Positions 55,300 through 62,839 of a DNA stretch of 64,000 nucleotides are shown piece by piece. The notes beneath the pieces were generated by a model. That model did no database searches. It was not told the DNA's origin and worked only from the letters and a program-made list of their open reading frames with translations. Source of the DNA: Roseateles puraquae (GTDB taxonomy: Bacteria; Pseudomonadota; Gammaproteobacteria; Burkholderiales; Burkholderiaceae_C). Position numbers and translations under genes: made by a program. The stretch lies in NCBI RefSeq assembly GCF_002205845.1, contig NZ_NISI01000006.1, positions 310,001-374,000 on the forward strand. The letters are read 5' to 3'. Every line of letters begins with the position of its first letter. The first letter of the stretch is position 1.

Positions 55300-55995
55300 A
55301 TGGACCTGCTCAACGCCGCCTTCTTCATCGCGCTGCTGAAGATCATCTGGGTCAACATCCTGCTGTCCGGCGACAACGCGGTCGTCATCGCGCTGGCCGC
55401 CCGCAACCTCGGGGCTGATCAGCAAAAGCGCGCCATCATCTTCGGCAGCGGCGCCGCCATCGTGCTGCGCGTGGTGCTGACGCTGTTCGCCGTCCAGCTG
55501 CTGCAGCTGCCCTACCTGAAGCTGATCGGCGCGGCGCTGCTGGTGTGGATCGGCATCCAGCTGCTCGCCGAGGGAGACGACGATGCCGACGTGCACGCCT
55601 CCAGCAGCATCTGGGTCGCCATCCGCACCATCCTCGTGGCCGACCTCGTCATGAGCCTGGACAACGTCATTGCGGTCGCCGCAGCCGCCAACAGCGCGCC
55701 CGAGGGGGCCCGCACCGTGCTGCTCATCATCGGCCTGGGGTTGTCGATCCCGCTGATCATCTTCGGCAGCACGATGCTGCTCAAGTTGATGGAGCGCTTC
55801 CCGGTGATCATCACGCTGGGCGCGGCGCTGCTGGGCTTCGTGGCTGGCGAGATGGCGACCACCGATGTGGTCCTGCACGATTGGTTCCTGGCCCATCTGC
55901 ACGACCTGGACTACACCGTCAGCATCGTCGGCGCCGTGCTGGTGGTGGCCGTCGGGCTGGCCCTGGGTCGCCGCGGCAAGCGCGACGCGGCCTAA
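55300..55995 (+). CDS. TerC/YjbE-family integral membrane protein
   Basis: A 231-residue, roughly seven-helix protein. The two hallmark Asp-Asn motifs are LLSGDNAVVIALA and VMSLDNVIAVAAA. YjbE-type relatives are linked to Mn2+ export or metal loading of exported proteins; a tellurite role is not implied. A short His/Asp loop (DDADVHASSS) is between helices. It is followed 10 bp later by the Ser/Thr kinase gene, which may be co-transcribed. Confidence 0.88.
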   Translation: MDLLNAAFFIALLKIIWVNILLSGDNAVVIALAARNLGADQQKRAIIFGSGAAIVLRVVLTLFAVQLLQLPYLKLIGAALLVWIGIQLLAEGDDDADVHASSSIWVAIRTILVADLVMSLDNVIAVAAAANSAPEGARTVLLIIGLGLSIPLIIFGSTMLLKLMERFPVIITLGAALLGFVAGEMATTDVVLHDWFLAHLHDLDYTVSIVGAVLVVAVGLALGRRGKRDAA

Positions 55996-56005
55996 GATCG
56001 CCTGC

Positions 56006-57130
56006 ATGGCAAGCGGCGGCAAATCCGGCAAGGCGGGCAGCTTCTGGCAGCGGCTTATCGGCCGGTCGGCCGAAGGCGATGACGCGCCCGCACCGCCGGC
56101 CGAGGTGCCTCAGGGCGCCATGGCGGCTGCGGCACCGGCCGGGCCCAGCGACTCAACGCCCGACCTGCGCGACTTCGACATCGGCGCCGAGATCGGCCGC
56201 GGCGCCATGGCCATCGTCTACAAGGCCACGCAGCGCTCCACCGGCCGCCAGGTGGCCATCAAGCGGCTGGCGCTGAGTCGCGAGTTCTCTTCCGAGGACC
56301 TGGCCGACGTGCGCGAACGCTTCATGCGCGAGGCGCGGGCGGCAGGTGCGCTGGAGCACCCCGACATCCTGCAGGTGGTGGATGCCGGGCAGGACGGCAA
56401 CGACGCCTGGCTGGCCCTGGAGTACGTGCTGGGCCGAGACCTGAGCCTGTTCACGAAGCCGGGGCAGCTGCTGCCGGTGCGTGAGGTGGTGCAGCTGGGC
56501 GCCCGCCTGGCCCGCGCGCTGGATTACGCCCACAGCCGCGGCGTCATCCACCGCGACATCAAGCCCGCCAACATCATGCTCGACCGGGTCAACGGCAATC
56601 TGAAGCTGATGGACTTCGGCATTGCCCGCGTCGGCGACGGCAGCCGCACCCGCACGGGCCTGGTCCTGGGTACACCGTCCTTCATGTCACCCGAGCAGCT
56701 CGCCGGGCTGGCGGTGGACGGACGCAGCGACCTCTACTCGCTGGGCGTGCTGCTCTACCAGCTGCTGACCGGCCGGCTGCCGCACCAGAGCGATTCGATG
56801 GCGAAACTCATGCAACTGATCGCGACGGAGCCTGCGCCCGACGTGCGCCTGCATCGCCGCAGCCTGCCCGAGTCGCTGGCCCTGGTGCTGGCCGTGGCGC
56901 TCGAGAAGCGCCCCGAGTTGCGCTACCCCTCCGGAGAGCAGATGGCCCGTGACCTGGATGCGGTGCTCGTCATGGATCTGCAGGCCGAGCCGGCCGCTGC
57001 CGAGGTCGGTGCCGAGGCGCCCGATCCAGCCTTCGCACAAACACTGCGCTTGGCCGCCGAGGAAGCAGGGCAGAATCGCCCCTCCGCTCCCACTGGTGCC
57101 CCACCGCACGACCCTCGCCAAGCCCCATGA
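56006..57130 (+). CDS. Soluble Hanks-type Ser/Thr protein kinase
   Basis: A 374-residue kinase with no membrane helix. Glycine loop GRGAMAIVYKA (64-74), ATP-binding Lys86 in VAIKRL, catalytic HRDIKPAN (His182, Arg183, Asp184), DFG at 203-205 and the APE-like SPEQL. An N-terminal 50-residue low-complexity segment and a C-terminal 60-residue Ala/Glu-rich tail flank it. It forms, with the PP2C and FHA genes, a phosphorylation-reading module. The kinase gene overlaps the phosphatase gene by 4 bp. Confidence 0.94.
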   Translation: MASGGKSGKAGSFWQRLIGRSAEGDDAPAPPAEVPQGAMAAAAPAGPSDSTPDLRDFDIGAEIGRGAMAIVYKATQRSTGRQVAIKRLALSREFSSEDLADVRERFMREARAAGALEHPDILQVVDAGQDGNDAWLALEYVLGRDLSLFTKPGQLLPVREVVQLGARLARALDYAHSRGVIHRDIKPANIMLDRVNGNLKLMDFGIARVGDGSRTRTGLVLGTPSFMSPEQLAGLAVDGRSDLYSLGVLLYQLLTGRLPHQSDSMAKLMQLIATEPAPDVRLHRRSLPESLALVLAVALEKRPELRYPSGEQMARDLDAVLVMDLQAEPAAAEVGAEAPDPAFAQTLRLAAEEAGQNRPSAPTGAPPHDPRQAP

Positions 57131-57936
57131 CCCTGGAGTTCTTCAGCGCCACCGACGTGGGACGGGCGCGCGACAACAACGAAGACTCGGTGGCCCTGGA
57201 CGAGGCCGCCGGGCTGGCCGTGCTGGCCGATGGCATGGGCGGCTACAACGCCGGCGAGGTGGCCAGCCAGATGCTGACCAGCTTCGTCGCCTCCGAACTC
57301 GGACGCTGGCTCAAGGACGCCGGCCGGGAAGCCCGCGCGGGTGAAGTCAAGCGGGCCATGGACATCTGCGTGGACAACGCCAACCGCGCGATCTTCAACG
57401 CCGCCAACACCAACCCGCGCTATGCGGGCATGGGCACGACGCTGGTGCTGGGCGTCTTCCGACCCGAGGGACTGTTGCTCGGACACGTCGGTGACTCCCG
57501 CGCCTACCGCCTGCGCGGCGGACGCCTGACCCAGATCACACGCGACCATTCCCTGCTGCAGGAACAGATCGACGCCGGCCTGCTGACGGTGGAAGAGGCT
57601 GCGTTTTCGAGCAACAAGAACCTCGTCACCCGCGCCGTGGGCGTGGAAGACACGGTGCTGATGGAGCTGCACCTGCACGAAGTCCAGGCCGGAGACACCT
57701 TCCTGATGTGCTCTGACGGCCTGTCCGACATGCTGGACGACGACAGCATCGCCAACCTCCTGAATGCCAACGCGTCGCTGTCAGAGGCGGCACGCGCGCT
57801 GATCATTGCGGCAAATGACAGTGGCGGGCGCGATAACATCGCGATCATCCTGGCCCGCGCCGAGGGCCGCCAACGTACCGAAGGACGGGGCTGGTGGCCC
57901 TTCGGTCGCCGAGGCGGCAAAGACTCCGTTGCCTGA
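57127..57936 (+). CDS. PP2C-family Ser/Thr protein phosphatase
   Basis: A 269-residue metal-dependent phosphatase. The metal-binding motifs are intact: VGRARDNNEDS, LADGMGGYNAGE, GHVGDSRAY, CSDGLSD and GGRDNIAI. It reverses the kinase gene immediately upstream. A short basic tail (FGRRGGKDSVA) ends it. Confidence 0.94.
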   Translation: MTLEFFSATDVGRARDNNEDSVALDEAAGLAVLADGMGGYNAGEVASQMLTSFVASELGRWLKDAGREARAGEVKRAMDICVDNANRAIFNAANTNPRYAGMGTTLVLGVFRPEGLLLGHVGDSRAYRLRGGRLTQITRDHSLLQEQIDAGLLTVEEAAFSSNKNLVTRAVGVEDTVLMELHLHEVQAGDTFLMCSDGLSDMLDDDSIANLLNANASLSEAARALIIAANDSGGRDNIAIILARAEGRQRTEGRGWWPFGRRGGKDSVA

Positions 57937-57972
57937 AAGTCGCGGCACGCACAACAGAACTTGAGGTCATAC

Positions 57973-58626
57973 ATGGGCAAACTGGTGGTTTCGCTCGACG
58001 GCGTGGTGATCAAGGAAGTCCAGATCACCAAAGACAAGACCACGCTGGGTCGGCGGCCGTACAACGACATCGTCATCGACAACCTCGCGGTGTCGGGCGA
58101 ACACGCGGTGCTGCAGATGGTGGGCGCCGACGTCTTCATCGAGGACCTCAACTCGACCAACGGCACCTACATCAACGGCAAGGCGATCAAGAAGCAGTTG
58201 CTGGCCGACAACGACACCGTCGAGATCGGCAAGTACAAGATCAAGTTCCTGCTGAATGACGGTGGCGACTACGAAAAGACCATGATCCTCAAGCCGGGCG
58301 CCGGCGCGCCGGCCAACCTGGGCTTGACGTCCGCCTTCGGCACCCTGGGCAGCGGCTCGTCCATCGGCCCGGCCACCATCAAGGTGCTGACCGGCGCGGC
58401 TGCCGGCCGTGAGGTGTCGCTGACCAAGGTCGTCACCACGCTGGGCAAGCCAGGTGTGCAGGTGGCTTCCATCACCAAGCGCCCCACCGGCTATGTCTTC
58501 GCCCACGTCGAGGGCACCCACCGGCCCAGCGTCAACGGCATTCCGCTGACCGGCGAGTCCATCGCGCTGCGCACCGGCGACCTGATCGAGCTGGCCGGCA
58601 CGCAGATGCAGTTCATCCAGGGGTAA
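57973..58626 (+). CDS. Tandem FHA-domain protein
   Basis: A 217-residue protein with two forkhead-associated phosphothreonine-binding domains. The first (residues 20-90) has GRRPYNDIVID, SGEHAVL and NSTNGTYING, all intact. The second (residues 140-217) is degenerate: GKPGVQV and RPSVNGIPLTG remain, but the first Arg is replaced, so phosphopeptide binding is doubtful. A Thr-containing linker (YEKTMIL) between them is a plausible kinase target, as in GarA-type regulators. It is 36 bp from the phosphatase gene. Confidence 0.88.
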   Translation: MGKLVVSLDGVVIKEVQITKDKTTLGRRPYNDIVIDNLAVSGEHAVLQMVGADVFIEDLNSTNGTYINGKAIKKQLLADNDTVEIGKYKIKFLLNDGGDYEKTMILKPGAGAPANLGLTSAFGTLGSGSSIGPATIKVLTGAAAGREVSLTKVVTTLGKPGVQVASITKRPTGYVFAHVEGTHRPSVNGIPLTGESIALRTGDLIELAGTQMQFIQG

Positions 58627-58629
58627 ACG

Positions 58630-58672
58630 GACCACCCCCTACCGGCTTCGCCAGCCCCTTCAAGGGAGCACC
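58630..58672 (-). repeat. Dispersed intergenic repeat, copy 2
   Basis: Opposite-orientation copy of the element at 28754-28796, about 36 of 44 aligned bases identical, including GTGCTCCCTTGAAGGGGC and AGGGGGTGGTC ends (read on the minus strand). It starts 4 bp after the FHA gene stop, again placing the AGGGGGTGGTC end against a coding end. Confidence 0.65.
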
Positions 58673-58862
58673 CTCGGCCGCCCGGCAAAGCCGGATCGGC
58701 GAGGGTCATGGGGCAACCTGCCAGCCTTGCGAACCGTGTGATTTCCTCACGCATGGTGCGCTACCAAGTCGGTATTACGACCGTCTGACTGATCAGGTAG
58801 GTGCGTACATTCTTGGCTCCGCCCCGCCTGATGCGTGGCACCCCTTCCAAGCCACGCACTGC

Positions 58863-59648
58863 ATGAACATCCGCGTCCTGGGCTGCTCCGGCGCCATTGC
58901 CGCCGGCTACAAGACCACCGCCTTCCTGCTGGACGGCGATGTGCTCATTGACGCCGGCACCGGTGTGGGTGACCTCCCGCTGGACGCCCTCGCGGCCATC
59001 GACCACATCCTGCTCAGCCATTCCCATCTGGACCATGTGCTGGGCATTCCGCTGCTGGCCGATGCCGTGCTGCGGCTGCGCGTGGCGGCCGGCCGTCCGC
59101 CCATCCAGGTTCACGCCCTGCCCGAGACCCTGGCGGCCCTGCGCCAGCACATCTTCAACGGCATCATCTGGCCCGACTTCACCGCACTGCCCACGGCGGC
59201 GGCACCGGTGCTGTCGCTGCATCCCTTCCAGATCGGCGACCGCCTCGACCTCGGCGGCCGCGTGGTCGAAGTGCTCCCCGCGATGCACACCGTGCCGGCC
59301 GTCGGCTTCGCGGTCGACGCCGGGGCGGCCGCTGGCCATGCCCATTGGGTCTTCACCGGCGACACCGGCCCCAACCCCGCGCTCTGGCAGCGCCTGGCCA
59401 CGATGCGCTTGTCGCACCTGGTCATCGAGACCGCCTTCAGCGACGATGAATCAGAAGTCGCCCATGTCAGCCAGCACCTGTGCCCGACCGATCTGGGTCG
59501 TGAACTGGCCCAGCTGGCCGGCAGCGTGGACGTGCGCATCACGCACATCAAGCCGGGGGAAGTCGAAGCCGTCATGGCCGGCGTGCAGGCACTGAACAGC
59601 CCGCACCGCATCAGCGCCTTGCAGGCCGGGCAGGTCATGACGCTGTAA
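58863..59648 (+). CDS. Class II 3',5'-cyclic-nucleotide phosphodiesterase (metallo-beta-lactamase fold)
   Basis: A 261-residue enzyme of the metallo-hydrolase fold. The metal site SHSHLDHVLG fits the class II PDE pattern, with further ligands in PAMHTVPAVG, FTGDTGPNP and ITHIKPGE. It probably lowers cytoplasmic cAMP or cGMP. It follows the kinase/phosphatase/FHA module by 236 bp but is likely a separate unit. The start at 58863 gives MNIRVLGCSGAI. Confidence 0.85.
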   Translation: MNIRVLGCSGAIAAGYKTTAFLLDGDVLIDAGTGVGDLPLDALAAIDHILLSHSHLDHVLGIPLLADAVLRLRVAAGRPPIQVHALPETLAALRQHIFNGIIWPDFTALPTAAAPVLSLHPFQIGDRLDLGGRVVEVLPAMHTVPAVGFAVDAGAAAGHAHWVFTGDTGPNPALWQRLATMRLSHLVIETAFSDDESEVAHVSQHLCPTDLGRELAQLAGSVDVRITHIKPGEVEAVMAGVQALNSPHRISALQAGQVMTL

Positions 59649-59681
59649 CGCGCCGCCGCGCTGCGGCAGACCGCTCCGATC

Positions 59682-59716
59682 AACAGGGAGGCTTTGCCTC
59701 CCTGTTTCCATTTGTG
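59682..59716 (+). terminator. Rho-independent terminator after the phosphodiesterase gene
   Basis: Stem AACAGGGAGGC / GCCTCCCTGTT (11 bp) around a TTT loop, then TCCATTTG. The U-tract is interrupted but the stem is strong. It isolates the pilin promoter from upstream transcription. Confidence 0.75.
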
Positions 59717-59774
59717 AGCCGCGCCAGAAGATGTTACGCATGCAACTGACATTTCTTGCGCCGCGCCTCGTGAG

Positions 59775-59812
59775 TGACACAAAGCGTCAGTGCCAAGTGA
59801 CGATTTTTGTCA
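59775..59812 (+). promoter_or_regulatory. Paired TGAC-N7-GTCA sites upstream of pilA
   Basis: TGACACAAAGCGTCA (59775-59789) and TGACGATTTTTGTCA (59798-59812) are two inverted repeats of identical form, TGAC-N7-GTCA, with centres 23 bp apart, about two helical turns. They lie about 88-125 bp before the predicted transcription start, the usual position of a sigma-54 activator. PilR is the obvious candidate. Confidence 0.6.
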
Positions 59813-59873
59813 GGCCGCAGGCCCGCACGCGGCGATTCGTGCGCAATCGCACGCGCCATCCCCCCTAGAAAGC

Positions 59874-59889
59874 TGGCACGCCCCCTGCA
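59874..59889 (+). promoter_or_regulatory. Sigma-54 promoter of pilA
   Basis: TGGCACGCCCCCTGCA keeps the -24 GG and -12 GC exactly 12 bp apart, matching the RpoN consensus at nearly every key base. Transcription should start near 59900, giving a leader of about 40 nt with GGAG at 59931-59934 before the ATG. Confidence 0.88.
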
Positions 59890-59940
59890 TTCAGTGGGGG
59901 AGCCTCCCTCCCTCCCATTTACCTTTCGTCGGAGTTATCC

Positions 59941-60399
59941 ATGAACCTGAAAGCACGCGCCCAACAAGGCTTCACCCTGATCGAACTGATGATCGTCGTG
60001 GCCATCATCGGCATCCTGGCTGCTGTGGCCATTCCGCAGTACAAGGACTACACGGCCAAGGCCAAGATCGGCAACGCCATCGTCGCCATCGACTCCTTCA
60101 AGAACGCCGTGGCCCTGTGCGGCCAGGAAGAAGGCGCCCTGACGAACTGCAACCAGACCGGCATTCTGAGCAACGCCACGTTCACCAAGACCAACGAAGT
60201 GGCCAGCGCCACCATCACCGGTGCCGGCGTCATCACCCTGACCTTCGAATCGTCCACCAAGGTCGGTAACGACCTGGGCGGCAAGTCCATCACCTTCACC
60301 CCGACGCTGGGCAACTCGGCTGTCAACTGGAAGATCGACGGCAGCGCCGTGACCAACGCGACGCTGAAGCAAGTCATCGAGAAGAACTCGTACTCCTGA
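59941..60399 (+). CDS. pilA: Type IV major pilin
   Basis: A 152-residue prepilin. The short leader [10 protein letters not shown] ends at Gly10, followed by [20 protein letters not shown], the type IVa signature with Glu at +5. Mature length is 142. The only cysteines, Cys60 and Cys70, sit just after the N-terminal helix rather than at the C-terminus, so the usual D-region disulfide is absent. The C-terminus is NSYS, ending in a serine. Expressed from a sigma-54 promoter and followed at once by a terminator. Confidence 0.95.
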   Translation: MNLKARAQQGFTLIELMIVVAIIGILAAVAIPQYKDYTAKAKIGNAIVAIDSFKNAVALCGQEEGALTNCNQTGILSNATFTKTNEVASATITGAGVITLTFESSTKVGNDLGGKSITFTPTLGNSAVNWKIDGSAVTNATLKQVIEKNSYS

Positions 60400-60420
60400 T
60401 CAACCCAAGTTGGTCACAGA

Positions 60421-60449
60421 ACAGGGGCTTCGGCCCCTGTTTTCTTTTG
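60421..60449 (+). terminator. Rho-independent terminator after pilA
   Basis: ACAGGGGC / GCCCCTGT stem with a TTCG tetraloop, then TTTCTTTTG. A textbook intrinsic terminator 21 bp after the pilin stop, so pilA is a single-gene transcript. Confidence 0.92.
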
Positions 60450-60524
60450 TGGCGCCCGCTGGGCTGGCCCTAAGCTGCGCGTCACCCCCGCCTGACCACC
60501 ATCCCAGCACCGACCTGCCGACCG

Positions 60525-62390
60525 ATGCTTCGCAGCCCCCGACCCCTGCTGGTGACCGGCCTGGCCGCTGCGGCCCTGTTCCTGTTCGCCCGCGGCTACG
60601 AAGGCCTGCAGCACGACGGCATCCTCTACAGCGGGCAGACGCTGCTGCGCACCCGTGTGCCCGCCCTGAGCGGCGACCCCTTCTTCAGCAGCGGTTCGCA
60701 AGACGCGTTCTCGCTGTACTCGCTGCTGGTGGCGCCGCTGTACGACATGCTCGGCAGCAATGCCACGCACCTGGCACTGCTGCTCTTGGGCCTGGGCGCC
60801 TCGGCGCTCGCGGTGCTCGCCCTGCTGCGCAGCCTCGGGCTGCAGGCCTTGGCCCCCTGGGGCCTGCTGGCAGTGGGCGTGTTGTCGCCGATGTACGGCG
60901 GCATGCGCATCTTTGGCTACACCGAGCCCTATCTCACCGCGCGAACGCTGGCTGAACCGCTGGCGCTGCTAAGCCTGGCGGCGTGTGTGCGCGGGCGATG
61001 GGCCGTCGCCGCTGCCCTGCTGGGTATCGCACTCGCCTTGCATCCCCTGATGGCCCTGCCGGCCGTGGTGATCGCATGGCTCTTCGCCGTGGGTCACAAC
61101 CGTCGCTGGCTCTGGGCCCTGGCCGCCGTGCCGGCCGCGCTCGTGCTGGGCGCGCTGGGTGTGTCGCCGCTGGACCGGCTGCTGCGCCGCTTCGACCCCA
61201 CCTGGTGGGACATCATCTCCACCATCAGCCGACATCTCTTCGTCAACGAATGGGATTTCCGCGACTGGCGCGGCGTGCTGACCGACGTCGGTCTGATCGC
61301 TGCCGCCTGGGCGCTGCTGCCCCCCGCGCAGGCCGGACGGCGCCTGCTGGCAGCAAGCCTCGGCGCCACCGGGCTGCTGTTGGCCGCGAGCGCCGCCGGC
61401 TCGGTGCTGCTGCACAGCGTGCTGATCACGCAGATTCAGCCGTGGCGCGTGCTGTGGCTGACGCATGCGCTGGCCATGGCCCTGTCGCCTTTCGTGCTGC
61501 GGCAGCTGTGGCAGCAACAAGGGCTGTGGCAGCTCACCGCCGCCTTCGCAGCCCTGCTGCTGCTGGACGCCCAGGCCGGCAGCAGCTACGGCGGCCCCTT
61601 GCTCGTCGGCGTGCTGCTGAGTGCCGGCTTGGCATGGCGTCAGGTGGTCGTTTCACCGTCCCTGACGCGCGGGCTGCTGGTGCTGTGCGCACTGGGCTTG
61701 GTCGGCTACAGCGCCACCCACCTGATGCTGCAGCTGGATCGCATCAGCTGGCTGCAACCTCATGCAGGTGCGGCCGCTCGCGCCGCCAAAATCGTCACCG
61801 AGCCCTTGATTGCCCTGGGCCTGGTGGCGCTGCTGTGGATCGGTGCACGTCACCGTCGCGCCTGGGCGAACGCATCGGCACTTGGCGTCGCCACGCTGGG
61901 CTTGATCGCTGCATTGCTGACCTGGGACCGCCGCGACAGTTTCGGGCAGCTCGTGGAATCTCCGCCGCCCAACCCGCCCTTCAGCCGCTTCATTCCGGTC
62001 CATGCCAGCGTCTACTGGCCGGACAACGTCGGTGCGATCTGGAGCCTGCTCGGCCGCACCAGCCACTATTCACGCCTGCAAAGCGCCGGCTCCCTGTTCG
62101 GCCGTGACACCGCCCTGACCTTTGCCCCCCGCCGCGCGGCCTACCGGGCCATTGACGACGCGCGCGAACAATGCGAGGCCGGGTCCTTGATCGGCGGCGA
62201 CCCGCAGGCCCTCGTCCGCTGCGCCACGCCATCGCCGGTGTTGCTGGCCGACCTGTGCAGCCAGCCCCAGCGACCCGACTTCCTGGTGTTCGAGTCACCC
62301 GTGCAAGCCACACCCTTGTCGGTGCTCACCGCCGGACCGCGTCGCTTCTCGCTCTACGCCTGCACCCAGTTCCAGAGGGCAGCGCCGTGA
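60525..62390 (+). CDS. Polytopic GT-C-like membrane protein
   Basis: A 621-residue protein with about 12 hydrophobic segments and a C-terminal soluble part (from about residue 470). The first periplasmic loop has the acidic GYEGLQHDGILYSGQTL region typical of GT-C membrane glycosyltransferases. I do not recognise a specific family. It is followed by gtrA-like and UGM-like genes with 4-bp overlaps, which supports a lipid-linked glycan role. It lies 125 bp after the pilin gene, with a terminator between, so a pilin-glycosylating role is possible but unproved. Confidence 0.6.
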   Translation: MLRSPRPLLVTGLAAAALFLFARGYEGLQHDGILYSGQTLLRTRVPALSGDPFFSSGSQDAFSLYSLLVAPLYDMLGSNATHLALLLLGLGASALAVLALLRSLGLQALAPWGLLAVGVLSPMYGGMRIFGYTEPYLTARTLAEPLALLSLAACVRGRWAVAAALLGIALALHPLMALPAVVIAWLFAVGHNRRWLWALAAVPAALVLGALGVSPLDRLLRRFDPTWWDIISTISRHLFVNEWDFRDWRGVLTDVGLIAAAWALLPPAQAGRRLLAASLGATGLLLAASAAGSVLLHSVLITQIQPWRVLWLTHALAMALSPFVLRQLWQQQGLWQLTAAFAALLLLDAQAGSSYGGPLLVGVLLSAGLAWRQVVVSPSLTRGLLVLCALGLVGYSATHLMLQLDRISWLQPHAGAAARAAKIVTEPLIALGLVALLWIGARHRRAWANASALGVATLGLIAALLTWDRRDSFGQLVESPPPNPPFSRFIPVHASVYWPDNVGAIWSLLGRTSHYSRLQSAGSLFGRDTALTFAPRRAAYRAIDDAREQCEAGSLIGGDPQALVRCATPSPVLLADLCSQPQRPDFLVFESPVQATPLSVLTAGPRRFSLYACTQFQRAAP

Positions 62391-62839
62391 CCGCGCCGAC
62401 CCGCCTGGTGGCAGCCACGCCCTTGCCCGATCGCCTGAGACAGCTGCTCCAAGAGGGCTGGCGGTATGGCCTGACGAGCCTGGCCGCACTCGTGACTGAC
62501 ACGGGGGCGTACGCACTGGCCCTGCGCGCCGAAGTCCCGCTCGCCGCAGCCATCCTGCTCGGCTTTGCCGCAGGTCTTGCCGTGGCCTACGCCGGCAGCG
62601 TGATGTGGGTCTTCCATCAACACCGGCTGCACGACCGTCGCGCCGAGTTCGCCGCCTTCGCGGGCATCGGTCTCGCGGGCATGCTGCTGACGCAGGCCAG
62701 CCTGTGGTGGCTGGTGAGCCGGCAACACTGGCCACCGGTGCCTGCCAAACTGCTGACTGCCGTGGGTGTCTTCGCCTTCAACTTCACGCTGCGCAAGCTC
62801 CTGCTGTTCACGCGCGCCGCAGGCGCCAATTCCGCATGA
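62387..62839 (+). CDS. GtrA-family membrane protein
   Basis: A 150-residue, four-helix protein with the GtrA signatures [21 protein letters not shown] and [11 protein letters not shown]. GtrA-type proteins flip or hand over undecaprenyl-phosphate sugars in glycan modification. The GTG start at 62387 gives a 4-bp overlap (GTGA) with the upstream gene. Confidence 0.85.
   Translation: MTAPTRLVAATPLPDRLRQLLQEGWRYGLTSLAALVTDTGAYALALRAEVPLAAAILLGFAAGLAVAYAGSVMWVFHQHRLHDRRAEFAAFAGIGLAGMLLTQASLWWLVSRQHWPPVPAKLLTAVGVFAFNFTLRKLLLFTRAAGANSA

Noticed and set aside
55300-55995. Tellurite resistance label for the TerC-like gene
   Set aside because: It lacks the other ter genes and matches the YjbE-type metal/manganese group better.
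56006-58626. Type VI secretion regulatory trio
   Set aside because: No tss, hcp, vgrG or clpV genes are nearby, so only the signalling module is claimed.
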